The position numbers and the translations under genes were made by a program. Shown here piece after piece: positions 56,195 to 64,000 of a DNA stretch of 64,000 nucleotides. Within the stretch, counting starts at the first letter, position 1; each line of letters opens with the position of its first letter. The notes under the pieces are model-generated. The model did not search any database. It was not told the origin of the DNA and saw only the letters and a program-made list of their open reading frames with translations. This DNA is from Microbacterium sp. APC 3901 (GTDB lineage: Bacteria > Actinomycetota > Actinomycetes > Actinomycetales > Microbacteriaceae): NCBI RefSeq assembly GCF_030407765.1, contig NZ_JASDCU010000011.1, positions 64,128-128,127 of the forward strand, given 5' to 3'.

Positions 56195-57067
56195 ATGACT
56201 GACGGGGATAAAGGCGAGTTCCTCATCGTCACGGGCATGTCGGGCGCGGGGCGTACGACGGTGGCCAACGCGCTCGAGGACCTCGGATGGTACGTCGTAG
56301 ACAACCTGCCGCCGCAGATCCTGCGTCCGCTTCTCGACCTCACCGACATGGGGGGCAACGCGCTGCCCAAGGTCGCGGCGGTCGTCGATGTACGCGGTCG
56401 CAATCTCTTCGACGACTTCCCGGGCGTGGCGAGAGCGCTGCGCTCACGCGGTTCCATTCGCGTGCTGTTCCTGGATGCGTCCGACGACGTGCTCGTGCGT
56501 CGATTCGAAGCGGTTCGTCGGCCGCATCCGCTCCAAGGCGACGGCACCCTGCTCGACGGCATCCGCATCGAACGCCTCCGCCTCGCGCCGATACGCGAAT
56601 CGGCCGACCTCGTCGTCGACACTTCGGCGCTCAACATCCATCAGCTCGCCACCCAGGTGTCCGACCTCTTCTCCGAAGAGGGAGCAGCGCGGCACCGTGT
56701 GACGCTCCTGAGCTTCGGATTCAAGTACGGTCTTCCGACAGACGTCGACATGGTCGCAGACATGCGCTTCCTCCCGAATCCGTTCTGGAATGAGGAGCTT
56801 CGCGGCCTGACAGGTCAAGACGAATCGGTGCGGGACTACGTGCTCTCCCGTGAAGGTGCCGCAGGCTTCCTCGATTCGTACTCGGCGGCTCTCACGCCGG
56901 TGCTCGAGGGATACCAGCGCGAGAACAAGAGCCATTCGACCATCGCGATCGGCTGCACGGGCGGCAAGCACCGATCCGTCGCCATGGTGGAGGAGCTCGC
57001 TCGCCGGCTCGCCTCGGTGCCGGGAGTGGCCGTCAACGTGCGTCACCGGGACCTCGGCAGGGAATAG
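56195..57067 (+). CDS. rapZ: RapZ/YvcJ-family nucleotide-binding protein
   Basis: A 290-aa P-loop protein. E. coli RapZ adapts RNase E to the sRNA GlmZ; in Gram-positive bacteria the role is less clear. The Walker A reads [16 protein letters not shown] (residues 13-28) with Arg where Lys is usual, which is common in actinobacterial members. The C-terminal block [18 protein letters not shown] (about 249-266) is fully conserved. GGAGAAGGAG lies before the ATG. It sits between uvrC and whiA, but the usual yvcK/cuvA gene between rapZ and whiA is missing. Confidence 0.94.
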   Translation: MTDGDKGEFLIVTGMSGAGRTTVANALEDLGWYVVDNLPPQILRPLLDLTDMGGNALPKVAAVVDVRGRNLFDDFPGVARALRSRGSIRVLFLDASDDVLVRRFEAVRRPHPLQGDGTLLDGIRIERLRLAPIRESADLVVDTSALNIHQLATQVSDLFSEEGAARHRVTLLSFGFKYGLPTDVDMVADMRFLPNPFWNEELRGLTGQDESVRDYVLSREGAAGFLDSYSAALTPVLEGYQRENKSHSTIAIGCTGGKHRSVAMVEELARRLASVPGVAVNVRHRDLGRE

Positions 57068-57135
57068 CAGGAGCCTCCGTCAGAGTAGGCTGGAGGTTTG
57101 CGCCGCGATCCGGCGCGTGAGCGTAGAGGAGTGTC

Positions 57136-58113
57136 GTGGCACTAACGACCGACGTCAAAGCTGAGCTGGTCAGCATCCGTAATGCACCCCCGACGGTGCG
57201 CGTCGCGGAGGTCACCTCCATCCTCCGGTTCGCCGGCGGACTGCACTCCATCGCCGGGCGCGTCGCCGTCGAGGCAGAGGTGGATGCCGAGATCCTCGCG
57301 CAGCGCGTCGCGCGCGACCTCGCAGAGATCTACGGTGTGCGGCCCGAGATCGCACAGGTGCAGTCGAGCACGGCGAACGACGGAGCGCGGTGGGCCGTCA
57401 GGGTGATCGCGTCGGGGGAGACCCTCGCGCGCCAGACCGGTCTGCTCGACCAGCGCCGTCGTCCGGTCCGCGGACTCCCCAACCGCCTCACCACCGGCTC
57501 CCGCGCCGAGGTGGCAGGTCTGTGGCGTGGAGCGTTCCTCGCCGCGGGAACGCTGAGCGAACCGGGCCGCTCTGCCATGCTCGAAGTTGCCTGCCCGTCG
57601 TCTGAGGCCGCCATGGCCCTCGTCGGCGCCGCTCACCGCCTCGGAGTCGCTGCGAAGGCCCGCGAGGTGCGCGGCATGCCGCGCGTCGTCGTACGCGAGG
57701 GCGAGGCGATCCGCACGATCCTCAGCGAGATGGGCGCGCAGAAGACCGCTGTCGCCTGGGAAGAGATGCGTCAGCGCCGCGAGGTGCGCGCGGGGGTGAA
57801 CCGACTCGTGAACTTCGACGACGCGAACCTGCGTCGTTCCGCGCAAGCCGCTGTCGCTGCCTGCGCCCGTGTGGAGCGCGCTCTCGAGATCCTCGCCGAC
57901 GAGGTGCCCGACCATCTCAAGGTCGCTGGTGAGCTGCGTCTCGCTCACCGCGACGCGAGCCTCGACGAGCTGGGCCACCACGCGGACCCGCCGATGACGA
58001 AGGATGCCGTCGCCGGCCGCATCCGCCGCCTCCTGGCCATGGCCGACAAGCGCGCCCAGCAGGAGGGCATCCCTGGCACCGAGGCCGCCGTGCCCGCAGG
58101 GCTCGACGTCTGA
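57136..58113 (+). CDS. whiA: Sporulation/cell-division regulator WhiA
   Basis: A 325-aa DNA-binding protein with an N-terminal degenerate LAGLIDADG homing-endonuclease fold (about residues 20-200; [18 protein letters not shown]) and a C-terminal helix-turn-helix ([20 protein letters not shown] and [20 protein letters not shown]). In Streptomyces WhiA acts with WhiB; in non-sporulating actinobacteria it is kept for division control. The GTG at 57136 follows GAGGAG. Confidence 0.95.
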   Translation: MALTTDVKAELVSIRNAPPTVRVAEVTSILRFAGGLHSIAGRVAVEAEVDAEILAQRVARDLAEIYGVRPEIAQVQSSTANDGARWAVRVIASGETLARQTGLLDQRRRPVRGLPNRLTTGSRAEVAGLWRGAFLAAGTLSEPGRSAMLEVACPSSEAAMALVGAAHRLGVAAKAREVRGMPRVVVREGEAIRTILSEMGAQKTAVAWEEMRQRREVRAGVNRLVNFDDANLRRSAQAAVAACARVERALEILADEVPDHLKVAGELRLAHRDASLDELGHHADPPMTKDAVAGRIRRLLAMADKRAQQEGIPGTEAAVPAGLDV

Positions 58114-58132
58114 CCGCCACCGGACTCTCGTC

Positions 58133-58164
58133 AGCGAGGCGGCCCCGATCGGGGCCGCCTCGCT
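58133..58164 (+). terminator. whiA terminator
   Basis: Perfect 14-bp stem AGCGAGGCGGCCCC / GGGGCCGCCTCGCT with a GATC loop, 19 bases after the whiA stop, followed by TCGTCATAT. Confidence 0.88.
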
Positions 58165-58300
58165 TCGTCATATGGAGGAAGGATCCAGGACAGCCGTGTG
58201 TTGTCGTCACTAGGATGAGTTACGTCCGCTCTTCGCCGCACATCGGCGGCGCAGAGGATCGGCAAGCGCCGCGGCGCGGCGCGGATTGGATGAAAGCGAC

Positions 58301-58927
58301 ATGGCGACTTACACGCTCCCCGACCTTCCCTACGACTTCGCAGCCCTCGAGCCGCACATCAGCGGCAAGATCATGGAGCTGCACCATGACAAGCACCACG
58401 CGACCTACGTCGCCGGCGCCAACACCGCCCTCGAGCAGCTCGCCGAGGCGCGCGACAGCGGCAACCTCGCGAACGTGAACAAGCTCGAGAAGGACCTCGC
58501 GTTCAACCTCGGCGGTCACGTCAACCACTCCATCTTCTGGACCAACCTCTCGCCGACCGGTGGCGGACAGCCCGAGGGCGAGCTCAAGGCAGCCATCGAC
58601 GAGTTCTTCGGCTCCTTCGAGAAGTTCCAGGCGCACTTCACCGCGAACGCCCTCGGAATCCAGGGCTCCGGCTGGTCGGTGCTCAGCTGGGACTCGATCG
58701 GCCAGCGTCTGATCATCCAGCAGCTGTTCGACCAGCAGTCCAACACGGCGCAGGGCACCGTGCCGCTGTTCCAGCTCGACATGTGGGAGCACGCCTTCTA
58801 CCTCGACTACCTCAACGTCAAGGCCGACTACGTCAAGGCCGCGTGGAACATCGCCAACTGGGAGAACGTCGCGCAGCGTTTCGAGGTCGCCCGCGAGAAG
58901 ACGAACGGCCTGCTGGTACTGTCGTAA
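58301..58927 (+). CDS. Superoxide dismutase (Mn/Fe family)
   Basis: A 208-aa cytoplasmic superoxide dismutase. All metal ligands are visible: His in LHHDKHHATYV (about residue 28), His in GGHVNHSIFWTNL (about 76), and Asp/His in LDMWEHAFYLDY (about 161-172). NIQ-type residues and GIQGSGWSVLSWD favour manganese, but the metal cannot be fixed from sequence alone. The ATG at 58301 starts at the conserved YTLPDLPYDF. It is flanked by hairpins on both sides, so it is probably monocistronic. Confidence 0.96.
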   Translation: MATYTLPDLPYDFAALEPHISGKIMELHHDKHHATYVAGANTALEQLAEARDSGNLANVNKLEKDLAFNLGGHVNHSIFWTNLSPTGGGQPEGELKAAIDEFFGSFEKFQAHFTANALGIQGSGWSVLSWDSIGQRLIIQQLFDQQSNTAQGTVPLFQLDMWEHAFYLDYLNVKADYVKAAWNIANWENVAQRFEVAREKTNGLLVLS

Positions 58928-58934
58928 TCGGGTC

Positions 58935-58966
58935 GCGTCCCGACGGGCCAAGTCTCGTCGGGACGC
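58935..58966 (+). terminator. Hairpin between sodA and gap
   Basis: Perfect 11-bp stem GCGTCCCGACG / CGTCGGGACGC with a 10-base loop, 7 bases after the sod stop. It probably ends sod transcription. The 75 bases that follow carry the gap promoter, which I cannot pinpoint. Confidence 0.6.
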
Positions 58967-59042
58967 CATCTCAGCCAAAAACCCCCGCGCATCGCGTAAG
59001 CACTTTTGCTGCGCACAGCGCACGAGAAACAGGGAGACCTGA

Positions 59043-60053
<1,011 letters not shown>

Positions 60054-60063
60054 GACACCTCCC

Positions 60064-61278
60064 ATGACTCTGCGCACCCTGGATTCGCTGGGTTCGCTCG
60101 AGGGCAAGCGCGTCATCGTCCGTTGTGATCTCAATGTCCCCCTCCGGGACGGGATCATCACGGACGATGGCCGTGTCCGCGCCTCGTTGCCTACCCTCAA
60201 CGCACTGATCAACGCGGGAGCCCGCGTCGTCGTGTGCTCGCACCTCGGACGCCCCGACGGTGCGCCCGACCCGCAGTACAGCCTCGCCCCGGTCGCCCAG
60301 CGACTGTCCGAGCTGCTCGGCAAGCCGGTCGCGTTCGCGCGTGACACCGTCGGCGAGTCCGCGCAGGAGGCCGTGGCCTCGCTCGAGGACGGCGACATCG
60401 TCGTCATCGAGAACCTGCGGTTCAACCCGGGGGAGACCTCGAAGGACGACGCGGAGCGCGGCGCCTTCGCGGCTCACCTCGCAGAGCTCGGCGACGTGCT
60501 CGTCTCCGACGGATTCGGAGTCGTGCACCGCAAGCAGGCGAGCGTCTACGACCTCGCCGAACTGCTGCCGTCGGCTGCCGGTCTGCTGATCGCGGCAGAG
60601 CTCGATGTGCTCGACCGTCTCACCGAGAACCCCGAGCGCCCGTACGCGGTCGTGCTCGGCGGGTCGAAGGTGAGCGACAAGCTCGGCGTCATCTCGCACC
60701 TGCTGCCTCGCGTGGATCGCATCCTCGTCGGCGGCGGCATGCTGTTCACCTTCCTGAAGGCGCAGGGCCACGCCGTGGCATCCAGCCTTCTGGAAGAGGA
60801 CCAGCTCGAGACGGTGCGCGGCTACATCGCCGAGGCCGAGAAGCGCGGCGTGGAGCTGGTGCTCCCGACCGACGTCGTCGTCGCCTCCTCGTTCTCGGCG
60901 GATGCCGACCACGAGGTGACGGCTGCGGACGCGATCGAGGACACGGCATTCGGCGCGGCCGGAATCGGCCTCGACATCGGTCCAGAGACGGCTGCGCGGT
61001 TCGCGGAGGTGATCCGCGGATCGAAGACGGTCTTCTGGAACGGTCCGATGGGCGTGTTCGAGTTCCCGGCTTTCGCCGGCGGCACCAAGGCCGTCGCGCA
61101 GTCGCTCACCGAGGTCGACGGCCTGAGCGTCGTCGGCGGAGGAGACTCCGCAGCAGCCGTGCGCCAGCTCGGTTTCACCGACGACCAGTTCGGTCATATC
61201 TCGACCGGTGGCGGCGCCAGCCTCGAGTTCCTCGAGGGCAAGAGACTACCCGGCCTGGAGGTGCTCGGATGGGCATGA
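60064..61278 (+). CDS. pgk: Phosphoglycerate kinase
   Basis: Transfers phosphate from 1,3-bisphosphoglycerate to ADP. The 404-aa protein has the signature [16 protein letters not shown] (about residues 14-29), the basic patch [21 protein letters not shown] (about 199-211) and the nucleotide loop [13 protein letters not shown] near the C-terminus. The ATG is 10 bases after gap, and the stop overlaps the tpiA start region. Confidence 0.98.
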   Translation: MTLRTLDSLGSLEGKRVIVRCDLNVPLRDGIITDDGRVRASLPTLNALINAGARVVVCSHLGRPDGAPDPQYSLAPVAQRLSELLGKPVAFARDTVGESAQEAVASLEDGDIVVIENLRFNPGETSKDDAERGAFAAHLAELGDVLVSDGFGVVHRKQASVYDLAELLPSAAGLLIAAELDVLDRLTENPERPYAVVLGGSKVSDKLGVISHLLPRVDRILVGGGMLFTFLKAQGHAVASSLLEEDQLETVRGYIAEAEKRGVELVLPTDVVVASSFSADADHEVTAADAIEDTAFGAAGIGLDIGPETAARFAEVIRGSKTVFWNGPMGVFEFPAFAGGTKAVAQSLTEVDGLSVVGGGDSAAAVRQLGFTDDQFGHISTGGGASLEFLEGKRLPGLEVLGWA

Positions 61279-62060
61279 ATACTCGTACCCCGCTGATCGC
61301 GGGAAACTGGAAGATGAACCTCGACCACCTGCAGGCGGTCGCGTTCGTGCAGAAGCTGCACTGGACTCTCAAGGATGCCAAGCACGAAGACGGATCGGTC
61401 GAGGTCGCGGTGTTCCCGCCCTTCACCGACATCCGCAGCGTGCAGACGCTGATCGATGCGGACAAGATCCCGTTCGCGCTCGGTGCACAGGACGTCTCGG
61501 CTCACGACTCCGGTGCGTACACCGGTGAGGTGTCGGGAGCGTTCCTCGCCAAGCTCGACGCGAAGTACGTCATCATCGGCCACTCCGAGCGCCGCGAGTA
61601 CCACGCGGAGTCGGATGACGTCGTCGCTGCCAAGACGAAGGCCGCGCTGAAGCACGGCCTCTCGCCGGTCATCTGCGTCGGCGAGACCGCCGAAGACCTC
61701 GAGAAGTTCGGGGCCAGCGCTGTTCCGGCCGGCCAGCTCGAAGCCGCCCTGCAGGGGCTCTCGAAGGATGCCGACATCGTGGTGGCGTACGAGCCCGTCT
61801 GGGCCATCGGCTCCGGACAGGCGGCGACGCCCCAGCAGGCGCAGGACGTCTGCGCCGCGCTGCGCACGGTGATCGCGAAGGTCCTCGGAGACGACGCTGC
61901 GGCGCGCACCCGGATCCTGTACGGAGGATCGGTCAAGGCAGCCAACATCGCCAGCTTCATGCGTGAGCCCGATGTCGACGGCGCACTGGTCGGAGGCGCG
62001 AGCCTCGTGGTCGACGAGTTCGCCGCGATCATCCGCTTCGAGAAGCACGTCGGCGTGTGA
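61269..62060 (+). CDS. tpiA: Triose-phosphate isomerase
   Basis: Interconverts dihydroxyacetone phosphate and glyceraldehyde 3-phosphate. The 263-aa protein shows the catalytic lysine in IAGNWKMN, the histidine in [10 protein letters not shown] and the glutamate in [12 protein letters not shown] with flexible loop 6. GGAGG at 61257-61261 favours ATG 61269; the alternative ATG 61275 overlaps the pgk stop as ATGA. Both starts give the same core protein. Confidence 0.97.
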   Translation: MGMNTRTPLIAGNWKMNLDHLQAVAFVQKLHWTLKDAKHEDGSVEVAVFPPFTDIRSVQTLIDADKIPFALGAQDVSAHDSGAYTGEVSGAFLAKLDAKYVIIGHSERREYHAESDDVVAAKTKAALKHGLSPVICVGETAEDLEKFGASAVPAGQLEAALQGLSKDADIVVAYEPVWAIGSGQAATPQQAQDVCAALRTVIAKVLGDDAAARTRILYGGSVKAANIASFMREPDVDGALVGGASLVVDEFAAIIRFEKHVGV

Positions 62061-62064
62061 GTGT

Positions 62065-62084
62065 GGCGGGGCTCCGGCCCCGCC
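62065..62084 (+). terminator. gap-pgk-tpiA terminator
   Basis: Perfect 8-bp GC stem GGCGGGGC / GCCCCGCC with a TCCG loop begins 5 bases after the tpiA stop and sits just before the secG -10 element. Confidence 0.7.
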
Positions 62085-62090
62085 GCACCG

Positions 62091-62096
62091 TATACT
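62091..62096 (+). promoter_or_regulatory. -10 hexamer for secG-rbpA
   Basis: TATACT is a near-perfect -10 hexamer, 45 bases before the secG GTG. The -35 region would fall within the preceding terminator hairpin. Confidence 0.5.
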
Positions 62097-62107
62097 TGAC
62101 CGTTACC

Positions 62108-62123
62108 GGGGCAATCCTGCCCC
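62108..62123 (+). promoter_or_regulatory. Hairpin in secG leader
   Basis: GGGGCA / TGCCCC, a 6-bp stem with an ATCC loop, lies between the secG -10 element and its GAAAGG ribosome binding site. It may stabilise or modulate the leader. Confidence 0.35.
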
Positions 62124-62141
62124 AGCGAAAGGCTCTTCCTC

Positions 62142-62390
62142 GTGGAAATTCTCGAGTTCGTCCTGCAGGTGGTGCTGGGCATAACCAGCGTCCTGCTGAC
62201 TCTCCTCATCCTCCTCCACAAGGGCCGCGGTGGCGGCCTCTCCGACATGTTCGGTGGCGGAATGACGTCGGCTGTCGGCTCGTCGGGTCTCGCTGAGCGC
62301 AATCTCAACCGCTTCACCGTCGTCCTCGCCCTGGCGTGGTTCGTCGCGATCGTCGCGCTCGGTCTCATCACGAAGTTCGAGGTGATCTGA
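62142..62390 (+). CDS. secG: Preprotein translocase subunit SecG
   Basis: An 82-aa small membrane subunit of the SecYEG export channel with two hydrophobic segments (about residues 3-24 and 56-78). The cytosolic loop has the conserved LHKGRGGGLSDMFGGGM and GSSGLAERNLNRFT. The GTG start follows GAAAGG. It shares one base with rbpA. Confidence 0.95.
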   Translation: MEILEFVLQVVLGITSVLLTLLILLHKGRGGGLSDMFGGGMTSAVGSSGLAERNLNRFTVVLALAWFVAIVALGLITKFEVI

Positions 62391-62743
62391 TGGCTACCGG
62401 CGGCAATGCGATCCGAGGGACCCGCGTCGGTTCCGGCCCCATGGGCGAGCAGGACCACGGCTACCACGCCGACCGCATCGCGGTCTCGTACTGGGACGGT
62501 CTCGGCAACGAGACGGTCCGCTACTTCGCCGCGGGGCTTCCTGAAGAGGAGATCCCCGAGACGATCGACCACCCCCAGTCCGGTCTGCCGGCCGGTCGCG
62601 ACAAGGCGAACCCGCCCGCGCTCGCGAAGCCGGAGCCGTACAAGACCCACCTCGCGTATGTGAAGGAGCGTCGCACCGACGCAGAAGCCGTCCAGCTCCT
62701 CGAGGATGCGCTCACCCAGCTGCGTGAGCGTCGAGGCCAGTGA
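62390..62743 (+). CDS. rbpA: RNA polymerase-binding protein RbpA (cysteine-free)
   Basis: Actinobacterial transcription factor that binds RNA polymerase and the principal sigma factor to stabilise open complexes. The 117-aa protein shows GNAIRGTRVGSGPMGE at the N-terminus and the sigma-interaction region KTHLAYVKERRTDAEAVQLLEDALTQL split across the C-terminus. The central domain, which in Streptomyces RbpA holds zinc-binding cysteines, contains no Cys here. The ATG overlaps the secG stop by one base. Confidence 0.93.
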   Translation: MATGGNAIRGTRVGSGPMGEQDHGYHADRIAVSYWDGLGNETVRYFAAGLPEEEIPETIDHPQSGLPAGRDKANPPALAKPEPYKTHLAYVKERRTDAEAVQLLEDALTQLRERRGQ

Positions 62744-62760
62744 CCTCGATCTGAACTCAT

Positions 62761-62799
62761 GAGAGAAGCCGTCGCGATTCGATCGCGGCGGCTTCTCTC
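62761..62799. terminator. Bidirectional terminator after rbpA
   Basis: An 18-bp stem (GAGAGAAGCCGTCGCGAT / ATCGCGGCGGCTTCTCTC, one G-U pair) closes on a 3-base loop between the convergent rbpA and HExxH-protein genes. Confidence 0.88.
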
Positions 62800-62816
62800 G
62801 TCTGTGGTGCGCCTGC

Positions 62817-64000
62817 TCACCGGCATCCGTACGCGGCGTCGATGTAGGACTGCGGCGGGTACCCGTAGGCCCAGACGCCGTTCGCGTCGTCGCTGAAGCC
62901 CATGCTGATCGCCCAGGCGGTGGCCCACTTCTCTATGCTGTCCTGCGTCGACGAATCGTACATGTCCTCGCACTTCACGCTGATCGCATGGCCGACCTCA
63001 TGGGCGACGAGAGCCTTGCTGCGTTCCGCGGGCCACTGCTCCGCGACCGAGTTCGAGAGTTCGATGACCGCGCGGTCGGGGTCGTCCCACCACCAGGTCG
63101 TGAGGCCTCCCATGCTGCCGTTGTAGCCCGCGTTGTTGACGACCTGATTCCAGTCGAACTCGAGCAGCACCTCGGGGGCGAGTGACCGAGCGAAGGCCTC
63201 GATCTCCGTCCGAGCGGTCTGCAGCGGGCCTGCCTTCTCTGCGAGCTCGGCCTGTTCGGTCGCCACGACCTGCGCCGCTGCATCCTGCAGCGACACGAGT
63301 TTTTCGACCGCCGACGCGTCGAGGATCACCGTTCCGGATGCTCGTGACGCGGCATCGCGCAGTGCGATCACTGCATCGTTCTTCGCCGAGAGATGTGCGG
63401 ACTCGAATGCCGGTGCGGCCTCGGACGCAGAGCGGATGACGGCTGCGCCGGCATCGGTCACCGTCGTGACGGCTGCGGTCAGCGGGGACGCCGCTCCTTC
63501 GAGGTCGGCCGCCCGATCGTCGAGATCGCGTGTCTGCGCTGCCAGTTCGCCGGACGCTGCGAAGAGTTCCCAGAAGGTCCCCGGCTTTGCTTCGGCGGCG
63601 GGCAGGTCCCGGGCGAGGAGGTCCTCCGCGGGGGTCACGACCTCACGGGCATCGGTGGTGGCGAGCGACAGCGCGTCTCGCGCTGCGGGCGTGACGAGCA
63701 CGCCGGAGTCGGTCTGCAGGAGGAGATCCGCGTTGCCCAGGGTGGATGTGAGCGCGTCGAGCTCGTGTCGGAGCTCGGTTCCGGTGCTCGCTGTCGTGGC
63801 ACGGCCGGCGTCGAACTCGGCGCGAGCCTCGTCGTAGCCGAGGCTCGAGGTTAGCTGGAGCACTCCGACCGCCATGGCGGCGAACACGACAGCGGCAGCG
63901 CTCAGAACCGGCCCGCGCCGTGGTCTGCGCTTTCTCGGTGCCGCTTCCCGCGCGCTGCCGAATCGCGGGGGGAGCGCGTGGTCTCCGATGGCGGTGGAAG
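62817..64000 (-). CDS. Membrane-anchored protein with HExxH motif (5' end outside window)
   Basis: The reading frame is open from the right window edge, so the N-terminus is missing; GTG 63887 is only the first start codon inside the window. The visible part has a basic cytoplasmic stretch (PRKRRPRRGP), one membrane segment (SAAAVVFAAMAVGVLQL), a long Ala-rich helical region (about 200 residues) and a C-terminal domain. That domain has KALVAHEVGHAISVKCEDMY, with the HEVGH at 62988-63002, and two cysteines that could form a disulfide. It may be an extracytoplasmic zinc metallopeptidase. I recognise no named family. Confidence 0.7.
   Translation of the reverse strand, partial: STAIGDHALPPRFGSAREAAPRKRRPRRGPVLSAAAVVFAAMAVGVLQLTSSLGYDEARAEFDAGRATTASTGTELRHELDALTSTLGNADLLLQTDSGVLVTPAARDALSLATTDAREVVTPAEDLLARDLPAAEAKPGTFWELFAASGELAAQTRDLDDRAADLEGAASPLTAAVTTVTDAGAAVIRSASEAAPAFESAHLSAKNDAVIALRDAASRASGTVILDASAVEKLVSLQDAAAQVVATEQAELAEKAGPLQTARTEIEAFARSLAPEVLLEFDWNQVVNNAGYNGSMGGLTTWWWDDPDRAVIELSNSVAEQWPAERSKALVAHEVGHAISVKCEDMYDSSTQDSIEKWATAWAISMGFSDDANGVWAYGYPPQSYIDAAYGCR

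Noticed and set aside
56195..56278. Arginine in place of lysine in the RapZ Walker A motif considered as loss of function
   Set aside because: Actinobacterial RapZ proteins commonly carry GxSGAGR; the rest of the protein is intact, so this is a lineage trait.

Overview
The window is high-GC DNA from a Gram-positive actinobacterium, most likely a member of the Microbacteriaceae close to Microbacterium. This rests on family content and gene order: a division cluster with SepF, YggT and DivIVA but no FtsA next to FtsZ; an actinobacterial qcrCAB-ctaE respiratory block beside trpD; DUF3043; RbpA; WhiA; and uvrA-uvrC-rapZ-whiA followed by gap-pgk-tpiA-secG. No database search was possible. I see no rRNA, tRNA, CRISPR array, insertion sequence or prophage. 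No gap between genes exceeds about 210 bases, so this is dense, mostly core chromosome.

Layout. 1-7841: end of the cell-wall/division cluster (murG 3' end, murC, ftsQ, ftsZ, yggS, sepF, yggT, divIVA, lspA, rluD). 7885-10209: a frameshifted acetyltransferase gene, then an ECF sigma factor overlapping a membrane-anchored partner. 10280-18139: dnaE, a membrane protein, hisD, nrdR, pyrD. 18215-20707: a DUF3043 protein divergent from an M20 dipeptidase, then an A-type Fe-S carrier. 20804-29848: aerobic respiration, with ctaC-ctaD-ctaF on the plus strand and ctaE-qcrC-qcrA-qcrB on the minus strand, separated by a rhodanese, a GNAT enzyme and RidA. 30041-34696: trpD, a PHP protein with a PolX-type N-terminus, a 5'-3' exonuclease and rpsA. 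34830-41463: a six-gene chain joined by 4-base overlaps (ABC ATPase, lipoprotein, permease, acetyl-CoA synthetase, O-acetylhomoserine sulfhydrylase, CoA-binding protein). 41496-46527: coaE, MFS exporter, DUF4126, uvrB, TfoX-like. 46537-51285: an OhrR-type regulator divergent from a small Cys-rich protein, then a DUF4129/MoxR/DUF58 operon. 51351-58113: uvrA, uvrC, rapZ, whiA. 58301-62743: sodA, gap, pgk, tpiA, secG, rbpA. 62817-64000: a membrane-anchored protein with an HExxH motif that runs off the right edge.

The most interesting non-gene signal is a recurrent -10-like hexamer (TAGACT, TAGGAT, TAATCT and similar) that ends 6-9 bases before the annotated start codon of many genes. It implies that leaderless or near-leaderless mRNAs are common here. 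The most interesting gene group is the sulfur/acetyl-CoA chain at 34830-41463, which places an organosulfur-type importer, an acetate-activating enzyme and a homocysteine synthase in one translationally coupled unit. Other leads are an OhrR-like switch that keeps Cys15 but lacks two of the usual tyrosines, DtxR-like palindromes near cytochrome oxidase genes, a single-C frameshift in a GNAT gene, a cysteine-free RbpA and the HExxH protein. I found no clear-cut unknown defence or mobile system.
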